From positions 131,056 through 195,055 of the forward strand of contig JAFYXV010000002.1 in NCBI GenBank assembly GCA_017557885.1: a DNA stretch of 64,000 nt, given 5' to 3'. Shown piece by piece: positions 1 to 7,994 of the stretch; the stretch's first letter is position 1; each line of letters begins with the position of its first letter. The notes under the pieces are model-generated. The model ran no database searches, was not told the DNA's origin, and saw only the letters and a program-made list of their open reading frames with translations. The translations under genes and the position numbers were made by a program. The stretch comes from a bacterium (GTDB lineage: Bacteria > Auribacterota > UBA3054).

Positions 1-1159
1 CGTCGCCGAACATCATGCCGAAAAGAATAAGGAAGGTTATGGCCACGAAAAGCGTGGGGTCGATGCCATTGTATTCCGGATACCCGTAAGTGGTCACCAA
101 AGGCTCGAAGGGCTTCAGGAAATCGGGATGGTCGAATTTCGTGGGCACCGCCGAGGCGCCGCTGTCGACCACGCTGCGGGCTTCGCCGCTTTGGTCTTCC
201 GGGCAGGAAATATCGTAGATAAGCCTGCCCTCCAAAAGCGAGGAAAGATCCTCCGCCACCTTTGCGGCTTGCTTTTTGGGCACCCAGCCGCTGATGTAAG
301 TCGTGCTGGCGGTCTTGCCGAAAAGCTTCATAGCCGCCAAAACTCTCAGATTGGCGTCCAGCATGACCCGCCACCTGGCGTAAGCTTTCCTGGCGAATTT
401 CCTGAGCTTCAGCTCCTCGCTCTTAAGAAGAGCCTCCTCCTCCCTGATGCTCCAGAGTTCCAGCTCGATCTCGTCCATGGCTTCTTCCGTTTCCACGGAA
501 TATTTTTCCGGTATCTCAACCTCGCTGAAGAAGACGCTCTTCAAAATATTGCGCATGGTCTCCTGATATTCCTTCAGGGCCAGCACGATGACGCTGACCT
601 CTCTCATGCCCAGTTTGCGTATCTCGGAGCAGGCTCCGATGTTCTGCAAGGCTTTCAGAAGATCCGGCACGAAGCGGGCCGGCATGACGCCGGTCACGCA
701 TTCGAAATATTTCAGTTTCCTGAGGTCGTCCGCGGAGACGCCCGCCAATTCAAGGCTCTGCAAAGCGTCGGAGACGCGTTTCAGATCGTTTTCCCTTTCC
801 GCAAGGTCGCCGCGCTTCTTTTCCAGCTTTTCGATGTTTTCCAAAAGCTGCGCGACGCCCTCGGTTATTTCTTTCTCCGCCTCCAGAGGAGCGATGTCGC
901 CTTCAAAGGGCTTGAAAGCGATGTCCTCGGTCTCGGAGCCGAGCCAGTCCGCCACTTTCTTCAGCGAACCCTGCGCTTTTTCCAAGGAGGCCTGGGCGCC
1001 CAGCAATTCTCCCGGCAGCGCCTCTTTTCCGATGGGATGGAAAAGACTGCGGTCAATAAGATGCATGACCTTCCTGCGCACAAGGAAATTGCAGGCCGTC
1101 ATCATGTCGGAATCCATGACGACGCACTGCAAAAGGCTCATTTTTTCAGGTCTGAACAT
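1..1159 (-). CDS. ntpI: V-type ATPase subunit I (partial, C-terminus beyond left edge)
   Basis: Membrane stator subunit of the rotary V/A-type ATPase, which couples ion flow through the c-ring to ATP hydrolysis or synthesis. About 386 N-terminal codons are present. They hold the long cytoplasmic alpha/coiled-coil half, and the frame runs off the window just as the first membrane segment begins: the last readable residues are FGMMFGD, the conserved start of the membrane half in this family. The family is usually about 600-650 residues, so roughly 40% is missing. The ATG shares one base with the TAA of the upstream subunit C gene (TAATG), which implies translational coupling. Membrane-bound rotor and catalytic subunits presumably lie to the left. 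Confidence 0.85.
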   Translation of the reverse strand, partial: MFRPEKMSLLQCVVMDSDMMTACNFLVRRKVMHLIDRSLFHPIGKEALPGELLGAQASLEKAQGSLKKVADWLGSETEDIAFKPFEGDIAPLEAEKEITEGVAQLLENIEKLEKKRGDLAERENDLKRVSDALQSLELAGVSADDLRKLKYFECVTGVMPARFVPDLLKALQNIGACSEIRKLGMREVSVIVLALKEYQETMRNILKSVFFSEVEIPEKYSVETEEAMDEIELELWSIREEEALLKSEELKLRKFARKAYARWRVMLDANLRVLAAMKLFGKTASTTYISGWVPKKQAAKVAEDLSSLLEGRLIYDISCPEDQSGEARSVVDSGASAVPTKFDHPDFLKPFEPLVTTYGYPEYNGIDPTLFVAITFLILFGMMFGD

Positions 1160-2229
1160 TAATTCGCTCCCGTGTCTCTTCCTTTCAAAGTCTGCGGAGT
1201 AACCAACACGTCCCTCGCCCCTCGCCCGAAGCGCTTCATCTGCAGGACCGCAATGACGTCCCGGAGCTCCTGGCGCTTGAGAATGAAGCAGGCCAGCAGG
1301 GGCAGGAAGGACATGGGCGAAGCGGTCTTCAGAAGTTTCCTGCTTTCCCTGACCATTTCGCTCCTCATGGAACGGATGCACTCGTCAAGACCTCTCAGGT
1401 CTCTTCCGCTCCAGCCTTTTTCCCTAGAAAGTGCGGCAAAAAACGCCTCCTCGGTCTCCGCCTCCATCAAACGCGCGAAAAGCTTTTCGTTGAAACTTTC
1501 GGAAAGCTCCATCATCAAAAGAGGCAATATGGCCGGCGCTTCCAGTTTGTAATGATATCTGAGCCTCGCCATCTGCATAAGAGTGAGCTGGTCCATATAG
1601 CGCTTCAGAAGCCCGTATCCGCCGGACTTCTTCAGCTTTTCGCCCAAAGTGGTGAAATAGCGTTTCTCCAAAAGCGTTTCCAGCCTCAGGATGTCGCCGC
1701 TCTCGTCCAGGGCGTTTTTGCCAATTCTGTAATCCTCGCCGTAATATGTGCCCTCCAGGGAGCGGCCGATCCTGCCGCTGGCGAATTCCTCCCACTTTTC
1801 CCCTGAGACGATGGAATATTTCCCCAGATCGTAAAACTGCACCGAGAGCCTTCCCTGCCTGTCGCGTCCGCCGAACTCCATCCTTACGGCCTTTTTGAGA
1901 TTCATAAGGTCGTAGATCCTCACAAGTTCTATGAGGCTCTCCGCCGGAGCGCCGGAAAGAAATCTCAAATGCGACAGCATGTTTTTGATGAGCGTCTGAT
2001 GCAGGCTGTGCTCGAGGTCGCGCAAAAAGACCGTGGCTCCCGCTTCCCCGGCGCCCTTGGTGCCGGACAAACACTCCCCCAGCGCCGTAGAGGACAAATT
2101 GCCCATGGCCGAGAAAAGGCTGTCGGCGCCGTCCAGGCTCCGCCATTCGTTCCCGTTGAGGAGGAGCGATTTGGCGTAGTGGATGCGGCTGTTTACCGCC
2201 GCGTAAGCGCACAGCGAGAAGATGCCCAT
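1159..2229 (-). CDS. ntpC: V-type ATPase subunit C (AC39 family)
   Basis: 356-residue AC39/d-type subunit that caps the membrane rotor ring and connects it to the central stalk of the V1 head. It is all-helical, with the family's N-terminal pattern of short residues and a repeated helical-bundle layout of about 350 residues. It lies between the G/H stalk subunit (3 nt upstream) and subunit I (1-nt overlap), the usual company of this subunit in bacterial V-ATPase operons. No catalytic motif is expected. The assignment rests on length, overall composition and context; context makes it secure. Confidence 0.85.
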   Translation of the reverse strand: MGIFSLCAYAAVNSRIHYAKSLLLNGNEWRSLDGADSLFSAMGNLSSTALGECLSGTKGAGEAGATVFLRDLEHSLHQTLIKNMLSHLRFLSGAPAESLIELVRIYDLMNLKKAVRMEFGGRDRQGRLSVQFYDLGKYSIVSGEKWEEFASGRIGRSLEGTYYGEDYRIGKNALDESGDILRLETLLEKRYFTTLGEKLKKSGGYGLLKRYMDQLTLMQMARLRYHYKLEAPAILPLLMMELSESFNEKLFARLMEAETEEAFFAALSREKGWSGRDLRGLDECIRSMRSEMVRESRKLLKTASPMSFLPLLACFILKRQELRDVIAVLQMKRFGRGARDVLVTPQTLKGRDTGAN

Positions 2230-2232
2230 CTC

Positions 2233-2547
2233 TTAGGCGCCCTCCCCCAGTATGGCTTCGAGAAGTTCCCTGGCGGCTTTTTCCTTGCCGCTCTCGAAAG
2301 CGGCTTCCCTTCTGGAAAGTTTCTCCTGCAATTCCCTGGCCGCCTTCTCTTTCAATTCGGTCTCTTCCTTTATGATCTTTTCCTTGGCGGCCGAGAGTTC
2401 CTCTTCCTTCCGCTGAGCAGCCTTCTGAAGAATGAGAGCGGCTTCTTCCTTGCCTTTTCTCTTTATCTCCTCAGCCTTCTTCTGGCCTTCCGCCAAAATG
2501 GCGGCGGCCTCCTCCTCGGTCTTCATGATATCTCTGATGCTGCTCAT
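2233..2547 (-). CDS. V-type ATPase peripheral-stalk subunit G/H
   Basis: 104-residue, highly charged single coiled coil with almost no hydrophobic stretch and many KEEA/EEE runs, as expected for the right-handed coiled-coil stator of V/A-ATPases (pairs with subunit E). Its start codon overlaps the stop of the preceding small membrane protein gene (ATGA). It is followed after 3 nt by subunit C. The fold is visible from composition; the specific subunit name is inferred from operon position. Subunit E is not in the window and would be expected further left. Confidence 0.75.
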   Translation of the reverse strand: MSSIRDIMKTEEEAAAILAEGQKKAEEIKRKGKEEAALILQKAAQRKEEELSAAKEKIIKEETELKEKAARELQEKLSRREAAFESGKEKAARELLEAILGEGA

Positions 2548-2729
2548 TGTTCATTGTCCTCATCTTTTAAAGCCGGAGCGTCCTCGTAATCCTCGTCTGC
2601 CGCGGCCTGCGCGTTCTTCCTGCTCCAGCGGCGATACTCGTAAACGGCGTACCAAACCAGCCCGGCAAAGATCAAAAGCCTAAGCAGAATGAAGGTCCAA
2701 GCCACGATCTGTTCGTAAACGCCGTTCAT
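2544..2729 (-). CDS. Small single-pass membrane protein in the V-ATPase operon
   Basis: 61 residues: a short N-terminus, one transmembrane helix (about residues 9-31, rich in L, I, F, A and W), a basic stop-transfer segment (YRRWSRK) and an acidic C-terminal tail (EDYEDAP, KDEDNEQ). It overlaps the next gene by ATGA and sits 4 nt after rpiB, so it is translated with the V-ATPase stalk genes. I do not recognise a family. The predicted topology puts the acidic tail in the cytoplasm, where the ATPase stalk is. A role as an accessory or assembly factor is only a guess from context. Confidence 0.6.
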   Translation of the reverse strand: MNGVYEQIVAWTFILLRLLIFAGLVWYAVYEYRRWSRKNAQAAADEDYEDAPALKDEDNEQ

Positions 2730-2733
2730 AAGA

Positions 2734-3171
2734 CTACTGCTCCTTTTCGATAAGCTTTATCCTCAGGGCGTGCCTCTCGCCGCCGCTGAAGGGCGTGTCG
2801 AAGAAAGTTTTAACAATAAACCTGGCGTCCTCCGGGTAGGTGTACTTCGCCCCCAGGACCAGGATGTTGGCGTCGTTGTGCTGCCTCGTCATGAAAGCCT
2901 CGTCGCAGGAGCGGCACAAAGCCGCCCTGACGCCGGCATAGCGGTTGGCCACCATGCTCATGCCGATGCCGGTGAAGCATATGAGAACGCCGGCGTCAGC
3001 TTCGCCCTTCTGGACTTTTTCAGCCACAGCTTTTCCGTAAACAGGATAATGCACCGACTCAGGCCCGTTGCAGCCGCAGTCAGTGACCTCATGCCCGGCC
3101 TCCTGAAGGAACCCTTTTATTAATTCCTTCAGCGCAAAGCCGGCGTGATCGGAACCGATAGCGATACGCAT
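2734..3171 (-). CDS. rpiB: Ribose-5-phosphate isomerase B
   Basis: 145-residue RpiB/LacAB sugar isomerase, interconverting ribose 5-phosphate and ribulose 5-phosphate in the non-oxidative pentose phosphate pathway (cytoplasm). N-terminal GSDHAGF phosphate/substrate loop (residues 6-12), catalytic Cys65 in LICFTGIGMS, and the RQHNDANILVLG motif near residue 110. The usual CGTGIG has become CFTGIG, a conservative change next to the active cysteine. Length matches the family. It is the first gene of a tight run (4 nt to the small membrane protein) leading into the V-ATPase genes, so it probably shares their promoter in the AT-rich 120-nt gap upstream. Confidence 0.92.
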   Translation of the reverse strand: MRIAIGSDHAGFALKELIKGFLQEAGHEVTDCGCNGPESVHYPVYGKAVAEKVQKGEADAGVLICFTGIGMSMVANRYAGVRAALCRSCDEAFMTRQHNDANILVLGAKYTYPEDARFIVKTFFDTPFSGGERHALRIKLIEKEQ

Positions 3172-3294
3172 AAGAAAAAAGAAAGATTATTAAATAATTC
3201 AATCCTAAATTATTTAATATTCTACCATAATCCAAAATAAATATCCCAACGCCCCTGAAAGGAACCCGGGAGGCGCCGTCGCGCCGAAGGGGAA

Positions 3295-4242
3295 CTATTC
3301 CTCTTCCCTTTCGTCTTTAAGCTTTCTGAAAACGCTGGCGAGCAGGGCGCCGGAAATATTGTGCCAGACGGAAAAAAGCGCCCCCGGGACCGCGGCCATG
3401 GGCATATAGGAGAAAGCGGAGCTGGCCAGCGAAGAGGCCAGCCCGGAGTTCTGCATGCCAACCTCGATGCAAAGCGTTTTCTTTTTGGAAACGGGAAGCT
3501 TGAAAACGCAGCCAAGAATATAGCCGCAAAAACAGCCCAGCAAATTGTGCAGCACGACCACAAGAAAGACGACGGCGCCGCAATTCATGATGCTTTCGGC
3601 GTTGCGGGAAATAATGCAGGCCAAAATCAGCATGATGGCCAGGACCGAAACAAGGGGAAGAAAACCCGCGGCCTTGGCGCTGAAATTGGCGAAAAATTTG
3701 TTTATGACAAAACCCAAAGCTATAGGAACGATCACCACTTTTATGATGGAGAAAAACATGGAAGCCACGTCAACGCTCACGGAAGCCTTCAAAAGCAGAT
3801 AAGTGATAAAAGGCGTCAATATCGGCGCCAGGAGCGTGTTGACGCTGGTCATCCCCACCGACAGCGCCACGTCCCCCTTGGCCAAATAAGTTATGACGTT
3901 GCTGGCGGTGCCGCCCGGGCAGGTCCCCACCAAGACCACGCCGGTCAGCAAGGCCGTATCCAGCCGGAAAAGTTTTCCCAAAAAGAAAGCCAGAAGCGGC
4001 ATGATGACGAACTGGGCGGCCGTCCCTAAAAAGATATCCCACGGGCGCTTGAAAACAAGGATGAAAGCCTCCGGCTTCAGGGTAAGCCCCATGCCGAACA
4101 TCACCGCCATCAGGAGATAATTGATCCAACCGGTCCTGATCCAAAGACCCGAAGCGGGGAAAAACAAGGACACGGCGCCCACCGCCAGGGCGAGAAGGGC
4201 CATGTACTTTCCGAGAAAATTACTGACAGATTGCAGGGACAT
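3295..4242 (-). CDS. Bile acid:sodium symporter (BASS/SBF) family transporter
   Basis: 315-residue inner-membrane protein with nine to ten hydrophobic helices. It shows both diagnostic BASS motifs: GTCPGGTASN (about residues 106-115) in the first crossover region and EVGMQNSGLA (about 253-262) in the second, which line the Na+ sites. Bacterial members move organic anions such as bile acids, pantothenate or keto acids with sodium; the substrate cannot be told here. It is an isolated gene between the rpiB/V-ATPase operon and the tmRNA gene. No strong promoter was recognised in the 188 nt upstream, which otherwise holds only a small palindrome. Confidence 0.88.
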   Translation of the reverse strand: MSLQSVSNFLGKYMALLALAVGAVSLFFPASGLWIRTGWINYLLMAVMFGMGLTLKPEAFILVFKRPWDIFLGTAAQFVIMPLLAFFLGKLFRLDTALLTGVVLVGTCPGGTASNVITYLAKGDVALSVGMTSVNTLLAPILTPFITYLLLKASVSVDVASMFFSIIKVVIVPIALGFVINKFFANFSAKAAGFLPLVSVLAIMLILACIISRNAESIMNCGAVVFLVVVLHNLLGCFCGYILGCVFKLPVSKKKTLCIEVGMQNSGLASSLASSAFSYMPMAAVPGALFSVWHNISGALLASVFRKLKDEREEE

Positions 4243-4400
4243 AAAAAGGCAACATTAATGATAAAGCGTTTCCATTCTACCAAAATCCTTCCCGAGCTTC
4301 TGAACGTTGCAAGCAAGACCTTTTATGGCAACCCTAGTGCAGAAAAGTGTTAGAAACGACAAAAAGCTTAAGTCGGAAAACTCAATATCGAGTGCAGAAA

Positions 4401-4415
4401 AAAGCTTAAGCTTTT
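4401..4415 (-). terminator. Possible weak terminator after ssrA
   Basis: Short A/T-closed palindrome (AAGCTTAAGCTT core) followed on the minus strand by a T run, 15 nt beyond the tmRNA 3' end. The stem is weak, so the call is tentative. The surrounding 4243-4429 gap shows nothing else beyond two copies of the 9-mer GTGCAGAAA. Confidence 0.3.
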
Positions 4416-4429
4416 GAAAAACAATAAAA

Positions 4430-4784
4430 TGGTGGAGGCGGCGGGATTCGAACCCGCGTCCTGACGATCCGCACCAGCTGCTTCTACATGTGTAGTCGGA
4501 TGATTAGTTTTATCCCTTACCTAGCCAACCGACGGGCATTGGCAGGGAAAGTCCCGCCTAAGATCTCGCCTTTTCCCGACGGGCGGAAAAAAGGCCAGCC
4601 TGTAAGCCTCGCTCGCAAGTCCCCTACAGGCGAAGGGGACAGGGAGCGTTGTTGCCTTTAATTAGGCAGCAAGAGCGAAATTGTTGTTCGCAGTTAAATT
4701 AGTGCCCGATTGATAACGCGGCCAACGGACCTCCGCGACATGCCACAGAAGGCTTGTGATCCCAGTCGAAACCGGTGCGCCCCC
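4430..4784 (-). ncRNA. ssrA: tmRNA (ssrA)
   Basis: One-piece transfer-messenger RNA that frees ribosomes stalled on broken mRNA and tags the nascent chain for proteolysis. The 355-nt molecule starts GGGGGCG and ends CGCCTCCACCA, giving a 7-bp acceptor stem with one G-U pair and an encoded CCA. The 3' end carries a T-arm with GGTTCGAATCC, and the 5' end the GGTTTCGACTGGGATCA D-domain signature. The tag frame reads GCG AAC AAC AAT TTC GCT CTT GCT GCC TAA (4691 to 4662), giving the peptide ANNNFALAA with the usual ALAA degron. The resume codon is assigned by eye. GC-rich paired segments downstream of the tag fit the pseudoknots. Confidence 0.96.
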
Positions 4785-4812
4785 ATGTATTTTCTTTTTA
4801 AATGGTGTGGAG

Positions 4813-4841
4813 AGGATAACACAAAAGCGTTTAAAAATCAA
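4813..4841 (-). promoter_or_regulatory. ssrA promoter
   Basis: TTGATT (4841-4836), 17-nt spacer, TATCCT (4818-4813). The predicted start lies about 25 nt upstream of the mature tmRNA 5' end, leaving a leader for RNase P to remove. Confidence 0.6.
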
Positions 4842-4850
4842 GAAAGAAAA

Positions 4851-4873
4851 GGCAAGGCGGAAGCCGCCTTGCC
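4851..4873 (-). terminator. Terminator of the feo operon
   Basis: Perfect 10-bp GC-rich stem (GGCAAGGCGG / CCGCCTTGCC) with a 3-nt loop, followed on the minus strand by TTTTCTTTC. It lies 35 nt after the stop of the last feo gene. Confidence 0.8.
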
Positions 4874-4907
4874 GGATTTTACCTACTTTTAACTATGATT
4901 GGAGTAA

Positions 4908-5078
4908 CTATGATTGATTTTCTTTTTGCTGTTTCTCAAGCTCTTCCCTAAATTCCTTGCATTTCGAGCAGCCGGAGCAGGAGCAGATCTCGCACTTCGG
5001 CCCGTGCTTTCCGAAGCCTTTTCTGAAAGCCAGGACGGCCAGGGCAAGGATCACTATAACGACTATGGCGCCTGTCAT
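4908..5078 (-). CDS. FeoB-associated Cys-rich membrane protein
   Basis: 56-residue protein with one N-terminal transmembrane helix (AIVVIVILALAVLAF), then a basic turn and a cysteine cluster C-x2-C-x-C-x2-C-x2-C within residues 28-40, and a charged glutamine-rich tail. This is the architecture of the small FeoB-associated Cys-rich proteins that sit behind feoB in many anaerobes. They are thought to help ferrous iron pass through or reach FeoB, perhaps with the cysteines binding metal. The ATG overlaps the feoB stop (ATGA), so translation is coupled. Too short for ordinary gene calling and easily missed. Confidence 0.85.
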   Translation of the reverse strand: MTGAIVVIVILALAVLAFRKGFGKHGPKCEICSCSGCSKCKEFREELEKQQKENQS

Positions 5079-7669
5079 TTTTTCGCCCTCGCAGGATTGG
5101 GTTTGACTATCGACCAGAGCACAAGCATGTCAAGAATGATCGTGATTATGAAGGCCGCTGTGAATGAGTGCGTGTTCATAAATTTGCCGATCTGATAGGC
5201 GTTCAAAGCCAAGATATAGCCTACGAACATCTGAAAAGCAACGGCAAACCAGCCCCAGGCTTTGCTTCCCATTTCCTTGAAGGTGTTGACCACCGCCACG
5301 ATGCAGGGCGGGATGAAAAGGTTGAAGAGCAGGAAGGCGAGCGCCACGGCCTTGTAATTGATTGGATCGAAGCTTTTGAAGAGCTGGGTTATGTTGGCGG
5401 CGGCGCTCCCGTCGCCTCCAGCCACCATAGCCAAAGTAGCCGTAGCCTGCTCCTTGGCGATCTCAGCGGAAATGCTGGCCGCCGTTCCCTGCCAGTTGCC
5501 AAATCCCAAAGGCTTGGTTATGAATGAGAGCGCTGATCCTATGGAAGCAAGAATGGAATCGTCCAGGTTCTCGACCACCGAGAAGTTCCAGCCGAAGGTC
5601 ATCATGAGCGTCAGAACGACGCAGCAAGGGAAGATCACCACGCCCGCTTTCACAACATAGCCCTTCACCCTGTTCCAGGTATGGATCAAAACACCCTTGA
5701 AAGTCGGGAGATGGTAAGCCGGCAGTTCCATGATGAAGGGCGCGGCTTCCCCGGCGAAGAGGCGGGTCTTTTTAAGCGCGATGCCGCTCAGCACGATGAT
5801 CGCGATTCCGGTTAAGTCCATAGCAGCCGCTATCCACCAGTATTCCCTGAAGAAGACAGCCGCGAACATGGCTATGATGACGGTCTTGGCGCCGCAGGGA
5901 ATAAAGGTGGCGAGAAGCACCGTCATTCTCTGATCGCGCACGTTCTCGATAGTTCTGGCCGCCATTACGGCCGGCACCCCGCAGCCTTTGCCCACCAGCA
6001 TAGGAATAAATGATTTGCCGGAAAGTCCGAACTTCCTGAAGAGCCTGTCCATAATGAAAGCGACTCTGGCCATGTATCCGCAGTCTTCCAGGAAAGCCAG
6101 AAACAAAAAGACCAGTGCGATGATGGGCACGAAACCGAGCACTGTGCAAACGCCTCCTATCACGCCGTCATTGATGAGTGCATAAGCAAGCGTTCCCTCC
6201 TTTAGGCCTACCATCTCGCAGAAAGAGCCTGCCAGGGCGGCTACGCCGGGAATGAAAACTCCGAAACCTTTGCTGGGATCCGGTTCCTCAACTTCGGAAG
6301 AACGTTTGTACATAGAATAATCGCAGACCCACTTAAGCTCACTTTCCGCTTCCTCGTCTTCTTCCGCCGAGATCAGTCCATCCGTTTCGCTGACGTTTCC
6401 TTTCCTTATCTCGCCGGTATCTTCATTTTCAAGCCAGGCCTCGGCAGAAACAATCGCAGCCAGTGATTCATCCAAAACGCTGAATTCCTCTTCGCCTTTT
6501 TCTTTCAGAGCTTTCTCATAGGCGTCTTCGCCGTACTTTTCATTATAAGCCTCTATATAAGCAGCCTGCCACTTCTCGACGTTGGCGCCGTGCGGCTCGA
6601 ATTCTCCGCTGGCCTCTTCGTAAGTCTTGCCTTCGTACCAAGGTATTTCAGCGCCGACTTCCCTCGTTTCATAAGCATGCTGCGTGAAGGGAAGGAACCA
6701 GCCGTCGCCTAGCAATCCGTCGTTAGCCCAATCCGTCAGTTTCGTGCCGGGGCCGTTGTCCGCCACCGCCACCCAGTACATGGCGGTCAAAGCTAAAGCG
6801 AAGACCGGCAGCGCCCATATGCGGTGCGTCACGATCCTGTCGATGCGGTCGCTGAAGCTCTCTTTCTGGCGAGCTTTGACATTGAACGTCACGCACTCGT
6901 CTATCAGTTTTTTAATGAACTCATAGCGCTGAGAGGTGATGATAGACTCCGCATCGTCGTCCAGTTCTTTTTCGCAATCTACGATGTGGTCTTCGACGTG
7001 CTCTATTATTTCGGGATCGATGTTAAGCTGCGAAATGATCTCTTTGTCCCTTTCGAAGATCTTGATGGCATACCAGCGTATGGCGTTCTTGGGAACGATA
7101 CCCTGGATGGATTCCTCAATGTGCGCCAGCGCGTGTTCGACGGAACCGCTGAAGACGTGCGGAGCTTCGCGCATCTTGCCTTCCTTGGCGTAGTTGAACA
7201 TGGCTAAAGCGCACTCTTTGCAGCCTGTGTTTTTCTGGGCGCTGATGCCCATGACCTTGCAGCCGAGGCGGCGTCCCAGTTTCTCCAGGTCGTATTTGTC
7301 CCCTCTTTTCTCTACCAGGTCCATCATGTTGACGGCTACCACCATGGGAACGCCCAATTCCGCCAGCTGGGTGGTCAGATAAAGGTTTCTTTCTATATTG
7401 GTGCCGTCAACGATATTCAGTATGCCGTCGGGGCTTTCCTTCACCAGATACTGCCTGGAGATGCGCTCTTCCAAAGAATAAGGTGAAAGCGAATAGATGC
7501 CGGGCAGATCCTGGATCACGAATTCCTTGTCGCCTTCGTAAAAGCCTTCCTTTTTCTCTACTGTTACGCCCGGCCAGTTGCCCACGTACTGATGGGCTCC
7601 GGTCAGGTCGTTGAAAAGCGTTGTCTTGCCGCAGTTGGGGTTGCCGGCCAATGCTATCTTTATGCTCAT
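5075..7669 (-). CDS. feoB: Ferrous iron transporter FeoB
   Basis: 864-residue GTP-driven Fe(II) permease of the inner membrane. The N-terminal G domain shows G1 GNPNCGKTT (9-17), the G2 threonine at T36, G3 DLPG (54-57), G4 NMMD (114-117) and G5 SAQ (143-145), followed by the helical GDI-like domain. The membrane half carries the Gate motifs around CGYMARVAFIMDR and GKGCGVPAVMAARTIE. The odd part is an acidic soluble segment of about 165 residues (304-468) between the first and second membrane helices, far longer than in typical FeoB and the main reason for the extra length. Lies 14 nt after feoA in the same transcript. Well supported as FeoB; the insertion has no recognisable fold. Confidence 0.95.
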   Translation of the reverse strand: MSIKIALAGNPNCGKTTLFNDLTGAHQYVGNWPGVTVEKKEGFYEGDKEFVIQDLPGIYSLSPYSLEERISRQYLVKESPDGILNIVDGTNIERNLYLTTQLAELGVPMVVAVNMMDLVEKRGDKYDLEKLGRRLGCKVMGISAQKNTGCKECALAMFNYAKEGKMREAPHVFSGSVEHALAHIEESIQGIVPKNAIRWYAIKIFERDKEIISQLNIDPEIIEHVEDHIVDCEKELDDDAESIITSQRYEFIKKLIDECVTFNVKARQKESFSDRIDRIVTHRIWALPVFALALTAMYWVAVADNGPGTKLTDWANDGLLGDGWFLPFTQHAYETREVGAEIPWYEGKTYEEASGEFEPHGANVEKWQAAYIEAYNEKYGEDAYEKALKEKGEEEFSVLDESLAAIVSAEAWLENEDTGEIRKGNVSETDGLISAEEDEEAESELKWVCDYSMYKRSSEVEEPDPSKGFGVFIPGVAALAGSFCEMVGLKEGTLAYALINDGVIGGVCTVLGFVPIIALVFLFLAFLEDCGYMARVAFIMDRLFRKFGLSGKSFIPMLVGKGCGVPAVMAARTIENVRDQRMTVLLATFIPCGAKTVIIAMFAAVFFREYWWIAAAMDLTGIAIIVLSGIALKKTRLFAGEAAPFIMELPAYHLPTFKGVLIHTWNRVKGYVVKAGVVIFPCCVVLTLMMTFGWNFSVVENLDDSILASIGSALSFITKPLGFGNWQGTAASISAEIAKEQATATLAMVAGGDGSAAANITQLFKSFDPINYKAVALAFLLFNLFIPPCIVAVVNTFKEMGSKAWGWFAVAFQMFVGYILALNAYQIGKFMNTHSFTAAFIITIILDMLVLWSIVKPNPARAKK

Positions 7670-7683
7670 GTGTATTTCCTTTC

Positions 7684-7899
7684 TTACTTGTGCACGATTA
7701 TTCTGGAAGCGACCTTGTCGTCGATCGCCAGACGCGTTCCGTAGAATCCCAGTATCATTTTCCCTCCCTGGCTGAAGATCACTTCGACTTCCACGCCTTC
7801 CACCAAACCAAGTTCCTGCAAACGATGGCGGACGTCATCGTTGCCCTGGATCTCCCTTACGCGGCCCTTCTCGCCTTTCTTTAATAATGTTATAGGCAT
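7684..7899 (-). CDS. feoA: Ferrous iron transport protein A
   Basis: 71-residue SH3-like FeoA, a cytoplasmic partner that modulates FeoB. The family pattern is clear: RHRLQELGLVEG (24-35), then V-EV-IFSQGG and a C-terminal LAIDDKVASRIIV strand pair. Preceded by AAGGAG eight nt before the ATG. First gene of feoA-feoB-Cys-rich peptide, driven from the promoter at 7958-7985, whose predicted start site is covered by an inverted repeat. Confidence 0.93.
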   Translation of the reverse strand: MPITLLKKGEKGRVREIQGNDDVRHRLQELGLVEGVEVEVIFSQGGKMILGFYGTRLAIDDKVASRIIVHK

Positions 7900-7932
7900 T
7901 TATATTGCTCCTTGTTTATTTCGTTTTTATTT

Positions 7933-7952
7933 CAGTTAGCCAAAACTAACTG
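7933..7952. promoter_or_regulatory. Candidate metal-repressor operator of feoA
   Basis: Perfect 7-bp inverted repeat CAGTTAG-N6-CTAACTG covering about +1 to +20 of the predicted feo transcript. The TTAG...CTAA core resembles iron/manganese regulator sites of the DtxR or Fur type. Which regulator binds is inference. Confidence 0.6.
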
Positions 7953-7957
7953 CCACC

Positions 7958-7985
7958 ATTATACCACATCCCTTTTGAAAGTCAA
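7958..7985 (-). promoter_or_regulatory. feoABC-type operon promoter
   Basis: TTGACT (7985-7980), 16-nt spacer, TATAAT (7963-7958): close to a perfect vegetative promoter, as expected for a gene set held down by a repressor. It begins only 10 nt after the stop codon of the neighbouring lipoprotein gene. Confidence 0.8.
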
Positions 7986-7994
7986 GATGGAAAA

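Noticed and set aside
4710-4892. Short plus-strand open frame across the tmRNA 5' end.
   Set aside because: It overlaps the structured tmRNA gene, its promoter and the feo terminator, and has no coding character.
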